Part shown: piece by piece, positions 17,196 through 24,109 of the stretch
Numbering within the stretch: position 1 is the stretch's first letter
Layout of the letters: each line of letters starts with the position of its first letter
Assembly (NCBI GenBank): GCA_017454915.1
Contig: JAFTCC010000051.1
Coordinates: 1 to 44,555, forward strand
Origin: Paludibacteraceae bacterium
GTDB lineage: Bacteria > Bacteroidota > Bacteroidia > Bacteroidales > Paludibacteraceae
Length of the DNA stretch: 44,555 nt
Reading direction: 5' to 3'
Notes under the pieces: generated by a model
Database searches by the model: none
The model's input: the letters and a program-made list of their open reading frames with translations, nothing else
What the model was told of the DNA's origin: nothing
Program-made: the position numbers and the translations under genes

Positions 17196-18260
17196 ATGGA
17201 ATATTATGATGATATAGAGTTAGACGACGGTTTTCAGGCGTCAGATGGTGAGGAACGTTATGAGCGTTTCCGTATCCGCGTTGACGGCGGTCAGGGTCCG
17301 CTTCGCATCGACAAATACCTGTTTGACAAGATGTCAGGCGTGTCGCGCACCCGCATCCACCATGCCGCAGAGTATGGCAATGTGGAGGTTAACGGCGTGG
17401 CCGTGAAGTCTAACTACAAAGTCAAGCCCGGTGATGATGTGGCGGTGCTGTTGGGCTATGCCCCCACCGACTATACCATCGTTCCGCAGGAGATGCCGCT
17501 TGACGTGGTTTATGAGGATGACTATGTGCTGCTGATTAACAAGCCGGCAGGTCTTGTTGTCCACCCGGGTTTTGGCAACCGCGACTTCACGCTTCTCAAT
17601 GGCATAGCATGGCATCTGCGCGAGATGAAAGACTTTGATGCCAACGACCCGTCAATAGGTCTTGTTCACCGCATAGACAAAGACACGTCAGGGTTGATAC
17701 TTGCTGCCAAGACTCCCGCCGCCAAAGCCGATTTGAGCCGCCAATTTTTTGAGCACAGCACCCGCCGGACCTACTACGCCTTGGTGTGGGGTGTGCTGAA
17801 GGAAGACGAGGGCACAATAGAAGGTGCCCTTGCGCGCGACAATCGCGACAGGCAGATATTCCGCGTGTGGGACATTGAGGAGAATCCGCTTGCCAAACAT
17901 GCCGTTACTCACTACAAAGTGTTGCGGCGTTATGCCTACTGCACGCTCGTGGAGTGCAGGCTTGAAACCGGCAGGACGCACCAGATACGTGTTCACATGA
18001 AGCACATAGGTCATCCGCTGTTCAACGACGAGCGTTACGGCGGTTCGGAGATATTAAAAGGTCTGCCGACGGCCAAGTACCGGCAGTTTATCCTGAATTG
18101 TTTTGATACATGTCCGCGTCAAGCCCTCCATGCCCGCACCTTGGGTTTCAGGCATCCGGCTACAGGTGAGGAAATGGACTTTACGTCTGACATCGCGCCC
18201 GATATGCAGGCTCTGCTCGAAAAGTGGGAACGGTTTAACCCCAGTATGCAAGGCGAGTGA
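17196..18260 (+). CDS. rluD: RluD-type 23S rRNA pseudouridine synthase
   Basis: Isomerises specific uridines of 23S rRNA to pseudouridine (RluA/RluD family). The 354-residue protein has an acidic N-terminal extension, an S4 RNA-binding domain at about 35-90 (RIDKYLFDKMSGVSRTRI...GNVEVNG), and the catalytic domain with the HRIDKDTSG motif, whose aspartate D161 is the expected nucleophile. LETGRTHQIRVH and HPLFND-RYGG follow as expected. It is co-transcribed with the upstream PASTA gene and followed by a strong terminator. RluD is more likely than RluC because of the operon context and the S4 spacing, but RluA-family specificity cannot be proved from sequence. Confidence 0.95.
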   Translation: MEYYDDIELDDGFQASDGEERYERFRIRVDGGQGPLRIDKYLFDKMSGVSRTRIHHAAEYGNVEVNGVAVKSNYKVKPGDDVAVLLGYAPTDYTIVPQEMPLDVVYEDDYVLLINKPAGLVVHPGFGNRDFTLLNGIAWHLREMKDFDANDPSIGLVHRIDKDTSGLILAAKTPAAKADLSRQFFEHSTRRTYYALVWGVLKEDEGTIEGALARDNRDRQIFRVWDIEENPLAKHAVTHYKVLRRYAYCTLVECRLETGRTHQIRVHMKHIGHPLFNDERYGGSEILKGLPTAKYRQFILNCFDTCPRQALHARTLGFRHPATGEEMDFTSDIAPDMQALLEKWERFNPSMQGE

Positions 18261-18312
18261 CGGAACTCGCGCTATGGTTATTAAAGACTAAAAGGTGCGA
18301 TGCAGAATCTGC

Positions 18313-18339
18313 AGTTGGCGTGGAGCGCCAACTTTTTTT
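18313..18339 (+). terminator. Intrinsic terminator after rluD
   Basis: 8-bp stem AGTTGGCG / CGCCAACT with a 5-nt loop (18321-18325), followed by a T-run. The T-run ends in the TTTG that serves as -33 element of the next gene. Confidence 0.9.
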
Positions 18340-18368
18340 GGTCATTACGAAAAAAAATCGTAACTTTG
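18337..18368 (+). promoter_or_regulatory. Promoter for small tail-family protein B
   Basis: TTTG (18337-18340), 20-nt spacer, TAACTTTG (18361-18368). It overlaps the U-tract of the preceding terminator. Confidence 0.8.
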
Positions 18369-18377
18369 CAGCGTTTT

Positions 18378-18453
18378 AGGGCGGATATGCCCTATTGAGA
18401 ATCGCCATACAAATAATTCCTAACCCTATTCCTAAACCTTTTTAGGCGATTTC
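18378..18453 (+). promoter_or_regulatory. Structured 5' leader of protein B gene
   Basis: In the roughly 115-nt leader, AGGGC (18378-18382) pairs with GCCCT (18389-18393) and GAATCGCC (18399-18406) pairs with GGCGATTT (18445-18452) across about 38 nt. The arrangement is a small hairpin followed by a larger enclosed loop just before the coding region. The function is unknown; no known riboswitch consensus was recognised. Confidence 0.45.
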
Positions 18454-18489
18454 TTTTGGCAAAATAATTCAGTATTAAGGTGTGAAAAG

Positions 18490-19116
18490 ATGCTCAAGTT
18501 AGCAACTTATAGCATTGTGGCAGTTATGTCTGCAGCTGTGGCCTTGTCGGCGATAGATGGTATTCGTACCGATGTGTCGCATGAGCCATTCCCGGTAGCT
18601 GATGGCCATATTGATTTTCAGCAGGCGGCTGAAGGCGCGCTATTCACGTCCACAGAGGTCTTGCCGTCTAATTTCTATTCACGGCAACCGCGCGGCAGTT
18701 CTGCCGACAGTGGCAGCCCATTGGCGACTGCTCAAGTAGCTTTGCCGTTCGACGATAGCGACAAAACCTCTGCCATAGCCGCGGCACAACCTCATAGGAC
18801 CTTTGCCAACTCTTCCGGTGAATCAGTAGCCTTGGTTGCAAAGGAACGCAACAAAAGTTTTGCTCCTTCAGGTGCAGGCCTGTTGCCGATAGCAGTAGGC
18901 GGCGCGTCAATGTCTTCCCGCAACACCGGCGGCACTTTTGTCGCCATAGCCCGCTCCAACTATTCGTCTCCATCGAGTGTCCGCGCCATGGCTCCGGGCG
19001 GTTCTGCCCCTCCACCACCAGGCGAACCCGATGGGCCGCCGCTGCCGATAGGCGATAACATAGTGATACTCATGGTCTGCGCATTAGCTTATATGCTCAA
19101 GAAACGTAGACCATGA
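18490..19116 (+). CDS. Small anchored protein with APPPPG...LPIG C-terminal tail (family member B)
   Basis: A 208-residue exported protein, homologous at both ends to the product of 1444-2091. The N-terminus MLKLATYSIVAVMSAAVA parallels MAKLTTYIVAAALSGAA. A FVAIARSNY segment near 150-158 parallels FVGISRSNS. The tail from about 173 reads APPPPG-EPDGPP, LPIGDN, hydrophobic IVILMVCALAYML, then KKRR. The middle is Ser/Ala-rich and divergent. It is monocistronic, with its own promoter and leader, and lies directly upstream of a T9SS-exported amylase that also has its own promoter. I do not know a functional assignment. The tail looks like a protein-sorting or membrane-retention signal with a cleavable motif followed by a helix and positive charges, as in LPxTG or PEP-CTERM type tails, but it is not a clear match to a family I can name. 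Confidence 0.8.
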   Translation: MLKLATYSIVAVMSAAVALSAIDGIRTDVSHEPFPVADGHIDFQQAAEGALFTSTEVLPSNFYSRQPRGSSADSGSPLATAQVALPFDDSDKTSAIAAAQPHRTFANSSGESVALVAKERNKSFAPSGAGLLPIAVGGASMSSRNTGGTFVAIARSNYSSPSSVRAMAPGGSAPPPPGEPDGPPLPIGDNIVILMVCALAYMLKKRRP

Positions 19117-19133
19117 TTTTTTTTGCCATTAAA

Positions 19134-19163
19134 TTGCCATGTCAAGAAAAATCATTAACTTTG
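19134..19163 (+). promoter_or_regulatory. Promoter for the GH13 amylase
   Basis: TTG (19134-19136), 19-nt spacer, TAACTTTG (19156-19163). The predicted transcript start near 19170 places the whole element at 19178-19325 in the 5' UTR. Confidence 0.78.
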
Positions 19164-19177
19164 CGATAGTAAGACAT

Positions 19178-19325
19178 TAACCCGAATCGGTCATTAGACC
19201 GCCCACGGGTGTAAAATAGTAAAATAATGGTCATTATGCCCGCATAATACCCTTACTCAAAGACTAAAATCCGCTCACAAACATTAAACTTTAAATATAA
19301 ATTCTAATTAACCGATTCGGATTTA
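19178..19325 (+). promoter_or_regulatory. Structured leader element, copy 2 (terminal inverted repeats)
   Basis: CCGAATCGGT (19182-19191) is the exact reverse complement of ACCGATTCGG (19311-19320), and flanking bases extend the pairing. Inside, CGGTC-ATTA-GACCG forms a hairpin (19188-19201) that competes with or follows the long stem, ACCCG/CGGGT (19180-19184, 19206-19210) can close it, and ATTATG-CCCG-CATAAT (19231-19246) is another hairpin that is also conserved in copy 1. The element fills nearly all of the roughly 175-nt leader between promoter and ATG. It is either a cis-acting RNA regulator of the amylase or a small repeat unit inserted in the leader. Confidence 0.6.
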
Positions 19326-19347
19326 AGACAGAAAACCAGTTACAACC

Positions 19348-22179
19348 ATGAGATACAGAAGTTTAGTATTGTTCGCCGCATTATTGGCGTCGCTGTGCCT
19401 GATGGCTCAGGTCAGCACTGACCCCATTTTTGTTCCTCAGAGTTATCGCGGTGCCGTGAAAATCATTTACGACCCGGCATTAGGCAACGGTTCCATGTCG
19501 TCCGCCACAAAGTGTTATGCCCATACCGGCTGTATGACCAGCAAGACGCCGTCGTCTTGGTCTCACACCAAGTCCAGTTGGCGCGCCTCCACCTCTCCGC
19601 AGTTGACCAAAGAGGGTGACAAGTGGGTGCTCAACATTGATGACCTGTACACATTCTATGGCGTTGACATAGAGAAGGAGAAGATACAGAAACTGTGTTT
19701 TGTGTTCCACGACGGGCCTGGCGGTTCTCTTGAGGGCAAGGCTTCTGACGGCAGCGACATATTCTATGAGCTGTGTGGTGACGGGCTTCAGGTAAAAATC
19801 GTTTCTCCTGACAATGCCGTGCGCAAAATCAGCGGTACCAAGGAGCAGATTGAGGTTGCCACATCACAAGAGGCTCAGATTAGGCTCAACATTAATGGTG
19901 TTGACGTTGCGATGTCATCTGGCACATCGCTTCGGTATACTATAGGCTGGGACGGCTCAGTAGGGACATATCAGGTAAAGGCTACTGCCACTTCCGCCTC
20001 CGAAAGCGTGAGCGACGAGCTCTCGTATGTTGTTGCGCAAGCCCTGCCCGCGCAGCCGCGTCCGGCAGGCACACGCGAGGGCATCAACTACTTCGCTGAC
20101 GGAACTGGCGCTACACTGGTGATGTATTGCCGTGACAATCAAGGTGTTACGGCAGATAATGTGTACGTCGTGGGAGATTTCAACGACTGGACTATAAGCA
20201 ATGCTGGTCAGATGACGCCCGACACAGAGGAGGGTTACTTCTGGTATAATGTTACCGGTCTGACGCCGAAGAAAGAATACGCATATCAGTATGACGTACA
20301 GATTGGCAACAATGCAATTCGAGTTTCCGACGCTTATTCCCCTAAAATACTTGACCCGTACGATGATAAGTACATACCTAATTACACATATCCCTATCTG
20401 CAGTCTTATCCGAGTGAAGGGTCAGGTCTTGTAGGCGTTCTTCAGCCCGGCAAGCAGCCTTTTGAATGGAGTGACGCCACGTTGAACTTCAAGCCTGTTG
20501 ATGAGAACAATCTTGTGATATACGAATTGTGGCTTTATGACTTCAGCGCTCGGCGCAACATCAAGGAGGCGACAAGACGCCTGCAGTATCTCAAAGAACT
20601 CGGGGTCAACGCTGTGGAACTCATGCCCGTTCAGGAGTTTGACGGCAACATCTCGTGGGGTTACAACCCGAACCACTTCTTTGCGCCGGACAAGGCGTAT
20701 GGCACAGAAAAAGACTATAAGACATTCATTGACGAATGCCACAAACTGGGCATTGCCGTCATTCTTGACGTGGTATTTAACCACGCGTCTGGTCAGCACC
20801 CATGGTGTAGGCTCTATTGGGACGGCAGCAAACCCAAGCCCAACAACCCGTGGTTCAACGTTGAGGCTCCTCATCCATTCAGCGTGCATCAGGACTTCAA
20901 CCACGCATCGCCATACACCCAGAACATGGTCAAGCGTTGCCTGCAGTACTGGCAGGAGGAATATAAAGTTGACGGCTACCGTCTTGACCTGACCAAGGGG
21001 CTGACAAACCGCAAGTGCAATGAATCCACCGCGTCAAACTATGACGCTGACCGCATTTCATACCTCAAGATGTATTACGACGCTGCCAAAGAAGTCAACG
21101 ATGACGTGATTTTCATCCTTGAGCACTTCTGCGCCAGCAACGAGGAGAACGAACTCAAGAATTATGGTATGCGCCCGTGGAACAACGTGAACAACGCTTT
21201 CGGGCAACTGGCTATGGGCTGGCTCAAAGACGGCGACAACATTTCAGGTATGAATAAAAAAGGTTGGATAAGTTTTGGTGAGAGCCATGACGAGGAGCGT
21301 AACTACTACAAGGCTTTGAAGTGGGGCAACGGCAACCTGCAGACCTCACAGTCAGCCCGCGTGAACCGTGTTCCGCTCACCGTTGCGTTCGGAATGCTTC
21401 AGCCCGGCGCCAAAATGATTTGGATGTACGGCGAACTGGGCTTCGACATCAGCATTGACCAGAACGGCCGCACAGGCTCGAAACCGCTTCCGGAGAGCCA
21501 AGGTTGGCTTCAGGATCCGTACCGCGTGGACGCATATACTCGGTGTGCCCAAGCCATCAGGCTTCGTACCGAACTGCTGCCGGAGATGTTCACTAACGGC
21601 ACCCTCATAGCCCGCACAGGTTCTGGTCTGTCGGCGAGGACGCTCAAATACACGCTCGGCGACGATGCCCTGACGGTGGTAGGTAACTTTAATGTGAGTG
21701 ACGCGACGCAATATAGTGGCACGGCCACGGCACAACCATTCTCCAAAACAGGCGTTTGGATAGAGTACTTCAGCGGAATGCCAGTGAGCGTTAAGTCAAC
21801 AGAGCAGACCATTACCCTCAACCCCGGTGAATTGCGTATCTATGTCTATAGTAACCCCTCGAGCAGCATAACAAAGCGCCTTATAGCTCCTGAAGTTGCG
21901 CATCCTGCAGAAAGCACGCACACTGCGCTTGAGAACATCAACGGCGAAGACAATGCCGTGCTATTCCCCACACTGGCTGACGAGAGCGTTACACTGATTA
22001 CTGCTAAACCAGTAAGCCGCATAGAGATATTCGACATCAATGGACGCAAGGTAAGCGCATTGACCCCGTCAGAAGAACTGACCCACAGCATTAGTGTGAG
22101 CCATCTGCCTCATGGCATGTATCTCCTCGTAGCCAGTGACGGCAAGGCGCAACAGGCATTCAAGTTCATGAAGAAATAG
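19348..22179 (+). CDS. Secreted GH13 alpha-amylase family glycoside hydrolase with T9SS sorting domain
   Basis: A 943-residue starch/alpha-glucan hydrolase, exported and then surface-attached or released by T9SS. Order: signal peptide (about 1-21, ending CLMAQ), an N-terminal beta domain to about 240, an E-set/CBM48-like domain at about 255-340 (NVYVVGDFNDW), a GH13 TIM barrel from about 385, a C-terminal beta domain, and a T9SS type A domain over the last 80 residues (SRIEIFDINGRKVSAL...LPHGMYLLV). Catalytic residues are present: region I DVVFNH, nucleophile D547 in GYRLDLT, acid/base E592 in FILEHF, transition-state stabiliser D648 in ESHDEE. Region II lacks the usual histidine three residues after the nucleophile aspartate's TK, so the exact specificity (amylase, branching-like or pullulanase-like) is open. 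Expression is from its own promoter through the structured leader. Confidence 0.93.
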   Translation: MRYRSLVLFAALLASLCLMAQVSTDPIFVPQSYRGAVKIIYDPALGNGSMSSATKCYAHTGCMTSKTPSSWSHTKSSWRASTSPQLTKEGDKWVLNIDDLYTFYGVDIEKEKIQKLCFVFHDGPGGSLEGKASDGSDIFYELCGDGLQVKIVSPDNAVRKISGTKEQIEVATSQEAQIRLNINGVDVAMSSGTSLRYTIGWDGSVGTYQVKATATSASESVSDELSYVVAQALPAQPRPAGTREGINYFADGTGATLVMYCRDNQGVTADNVYVVGDFNDWTISNAGQMTPDTEEGYFWYNVTGLTPKKEYAYQYDVQIGNNAIRVSDAYSPKILDPYDDKYIPNYTYPYLQSYPSEGSGLVGVLQPGKQPFEWSDATLNFKPVDENNLVIYELWLYDFSARRNIKEATRRLQYLKELGVNAVELMPVQEFDGNISWGYNPNHFFAPDKAYGTEKDYKTFIDECHKLGIAVILDVVFNHASGQHPWCRLYWDGSKPKPNNPWFNVEAPHPFSVHQDFNHASPYTQNMVKRCLQYWQEEYKVDGYRLDLTKGLTNRKCNESTASNYDADRISYLKMYYDAAKEVNDDVIFILEHFCASNEENELKNYGMRPWNNVNNAFGQLAMGWLKDGDNISGMNKKGWISFGESHDEERNYYKALKWGNGNLQTSQSARVNRVPLTVAFGMLQPGAKMIWMYGELGFDISIDQNGRTGSKPLPESQGWLQDPYRVDAYTRCAQAIRLRTELLPEMFTNGTLIARTGSGLSARTLKYTLGDDALTVVGNFNVSDATQYSGTATAQPFSKTGVWIEYFSGMPVSVKSTEQTITLNPGELRIYVYSNPSSSITKRLIAPEVAHPAESTHTALENINGEDNAVLFPTLADESVTLITAKPVSRIEIFDINGRKVSALTPSEELTHSISVSHLPHGMYLLVASDGKAQQAFKFMKK

Positions 22180-22240
22180 ACCCCCATCACTTTGGCATTA
22201 TTTGTGTACCCCTAAAAGAAAGAGAAAAAACTTTACAATC

Positions 22241-23689
22241 ATGCGTAACGAACTTTTAATAATGGCCTTGGCAGTGGCTATGGCAAGCTGCTCAAGCCGC
22301 AGGCAAACCACCGTGGTTGAAACCGCACCAGCAACAACGGTTTATACACCATCCACGTCATATACGACCGTAACGCGCACGCCGCTTTCCACTGGCAGGC
22401 GTGTCCGGGTTACAGCCCTGAATGACGACGTAAGCCAAAATCTTGACCTGAATGCCGTTGCTGCACTATTTGGGCAGTCAAGTAGCTTGGAGGCTTTTGA
22501 GCAGGCATTGAACAAGGAGGACGGCATTTGTAACCTTGACCTTAATGGCGACGGATATGTAGATTACATACGCGTTGTGGAAGTGGAGGAAGACGGCACA
22601 CACCTCGTGGTGCTGCAAGCCGTGTTGGCGCAGGATATTTTCCAAGACATTGCAACGATTGTGGCGGAAAAGCCTGCTGTGAAGCAAACAGTTGAAACAG
22701 TCAGTTATGTTCAGATAGTTGGCGACCCGTACATCTATGGCAGACGCTATGTGCTTGAACCTGTCTATGTGCGCCGGCCTCTGATTTTCGACTTGTTCTG
22801 GCCTGTTCATCCTGTTGTGGTTTATCGTCCTTATCGGTCGCCGTATTACTGGGGTTATATGCCAACTTACTACCGTCCACTGCCTCCGCGTCCGATGAGA
22901 ACGTATGTGCAGCAAATCAACGTTTTCATAACTAACAATAACTACTGCAACCACAGCAATTATGTTGACAACGTTAGGTACAGCAACTACGGCAGGTTGC
23001 AGGGTACCGTGGCTCGTAACGACTATGGCACGCAACACCCCGAACGCAGTTTTGACCAGAGGACATCTACCAGCGGTGTGAATGCGGAAAATGCCCGAGC
23101 AATAAACGAAAGTAACCGAACCATTATCAACCGTACCCTTAACAAGGTTGACAAAGTCCAGATGTCGAGCGGCACCCGCCAGCAGGGCGTTTCAAGCGGT
23201 ACCCGCCAGCAGGGCGTTTCAAGCGGTACCCGCCAGCAGAGCGTATCGAGCGGCACCCGCCAGACTACGACTCCGACCAGCGGCACCCGTCAGCAGGGCG
23301 TTTCAAGCGGCACCCGCCAGACTACGACTCCGACCAGCGGCACCCGCCAGACTACGACTCCGACCAGCGGCACCCGTCAGCAGGGCGTTTCAAGCGGCAC
23401 CCGCCAGACTACGACTCCGACCAGCGGCACCCGCCAGCAGAGCGTGTCGAGCGGCACCCGTCAGACTACGACTCCGACCAGCGGCACCCGTCAGCAGAGC
23501 GTTTCAAGCGGCACCCGCCAGACTACGGCTCCGACCAGTGGCACCCGTCAGCAGAGCGTTTCGAGCGGCACCCGCCAGACTACGACTCCGACCAGTGGCA
23601 CCCGTCAGCAGAGCGTTTCGAGCGGCACCCGCCAGCAGACGACCTCAACAACTACTGGCTCACGGTCAGGCAATACAGGACGCAGATAA
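22241..23689 (+). CDS. Lipoprotein with SGTRQ tandem repeats
   Basis: A 482-residue outer-envelope lipoprotein. The signal peptide MRNELLIMALAVAMASC ends in a lipobox cysteine at 17. The N-terminal half contains LNDDVSQNLDLNAVAALF and a D-L-N-G-D-G-Y-V-D EF-hand/dockerin-like loop near 99-107, then a Tyr/Pro/Arg-rich stretch (PYRSPYYWGYMPTYY). Residues about 310-465 are 17 copies of SGTRQ joined by QQGVS, QQSVS or TTTPT, giving a positively charged, disordered, Thr/Ser/Gln-rich tail ending RSGNTGRR. Function is unknown; the tail could be an O-glycosylation substrate or a wall/polysaccharide-binding linker, which is inference. The start at 22241 is chosen because the signal peptide begins there; an in-frame ATG at 22202 would add a basic non-signal extension. 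The next gene begins immediately after the stop codon. Confidence 0.85.
   Translation: MRNELLIMALAVAMASCSSRRQTTVVETAPATTVYTPSTSYTTVTRTPLSTGRRVRVTALNDDVSQNLDLNAVAALFGQSSSLEAFEQALNKEDGICNLDLNGDGYVDYIRVVEVEEDGTHLVVLQAVLAQDIFQDIATIVAEKPAVKQTVETVSYVQIVGDPYIYGRRYVLEPVYVRRPLIFDLFWPVHPVVVYRPYRSPYYWGYMPTYYRPLPPRPMRTYVQQINVFITNNNYCNHSNYVDNVRYSNYGRLQGTVARNDYGTQHPERSFDQRTSTSGVNAENARAINESNRTIINRTLNKVDKVQMSSGTRQQGVSSGTRQQGVSSGTRQQSVSSGTRQTTTPTSGTRQQGVSSGTRQTTTPTSGTRQTTTPTSGTRQQGVSSGTRQTTTPTSGTRQQSVSSGTRQTTTPTSGTRQQSVSSGTRQTTAPTSGTRQQSVSSGTRQTTTPTSGTRQQSVSSGTRQQTTSTTTGSRSGNTGRR
23168..23635 (+). repeat. In-gene tandem repeats encoding 17 SGTRQ units
   Basis: Alternating 27-nt and 30-nt units (AGCGGCACCCG-CAGCAG... 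and AGCGGCACCCG-CAGACTACG...) with high nucleotide identity. Both unit lengths are multiples of three, so gain or loss of units would keep the reading frame. The higher-order pattern TTTPT + QQSVS (57 nt) repeats several times toward the 3' end, which points to recent unequal expansion. Confidence 0.95.
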
Positions 23690-24088
23690 ATGATGATGTT
23701 GCAACAAAGGCATACAACTTCAATACGTTTCCGTCGGTTTACCAACAAGGCATACGCGGCTTTCGCGTCTATGCATCGTGAGGTAACCATAGGGCACGTG
23801 AGCAGCCACATTTGCGACAAAGAACTCCTCAAGTCTGGGCAGACAAATAAAATACCATGTGCTAATTTCAGTAAGTATAACTACCTGTCTGATGACGACA
23901 TCATTAGTACAGACTGTGATGAGTTGACTTTGTTAGAAGCTTTGTATCCTCAGTCGACATTAGTTGAAATCCCTGTGCGCATATCATCCGCATTCGCCTG
24001 CGGTGTAATAATTTTGTTTAACTCACATTCCCATGTCTTAACCTTATGGCAAAGACATGGGATTTTTTTTTGCCAATTAACCAATTAA
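23690..24088 (+). CDS. Small protein upstream of TonB receptor, unknown function
   Basis: A 132-residue product starting at the base after the preceding stop codon (TAA-ATG), with three ATG codons in a row. The segment SIRFRRFTNKAYAAFASMHREVTIGHVS near 11-38 resembles the basic RRW-x-KAYAxFxSLxxxVxIG segment that I recall at the N-termini of some Bacteroidales TonB-dependent receptors and of short proteins next to them. After it come polar and acidic residues (YLSDDDIISTDCDE, about 65-78). The last 20 or so residues are encoded by the terminator hairpin, so the native 3' end may be non-functional coding. It is placed between a lipoprotein and a BtuB-like receptor in the same direction. A role as a regulatory or leader peptide for the receptor is possible but unproven. 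Confidence 0.55.
   Translation: MMMLQQRHTTSIRFRRFTNKAYAAFASMHREVTIGHVSSHICDKELLKSGQTNKIPCANFSKYNYLSDDDIISTDCDELTLLEALYPQSTLVEIPVRISSAFACGVIILFNSHSHVLTLWQRHGIFFCQLTN
24029..24069 (+). terminator. Intrinsic terminator/attenuator 40 nt before the TonB receptor start
   Basis: Perfect 11-bp stem TCCCATGTCTT (24029-24039) / AAGACATGGGA (24052-24062), 12-nt loop, then a T-run. Its downstream edge is about 40 nt before the ATG at 24110, and no TAnnTTTG promoter lies in between. It may therefore attenuate read-through into the receptor gene. Confidence 0.85.
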
Positions 24089-24109
24089 CTAACTATCAAA
24101 CACTTCTTT

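Noticed and set aside
19178..19325. Invertible phase-variable promoter
   Set aside because: The inverted repeats do not enclose the promoter, which lies just upstream, and no invertase gene is present in the window.
23148..23693. A 181-residue open frame in another reading frame over the SGTRQ repeats
   Set aside because: It is open because the repeat lacks stop codons in several frames; its protein is an artefact of the repeat and has no signal peptide or family resemblance.
24029..24109. Cobalamin riboswitch upstream of the BtuB-like receptor
   Set aside because: No B12-box or other recognisable riboswitch core was seen; only the terminator hairpin is supported.
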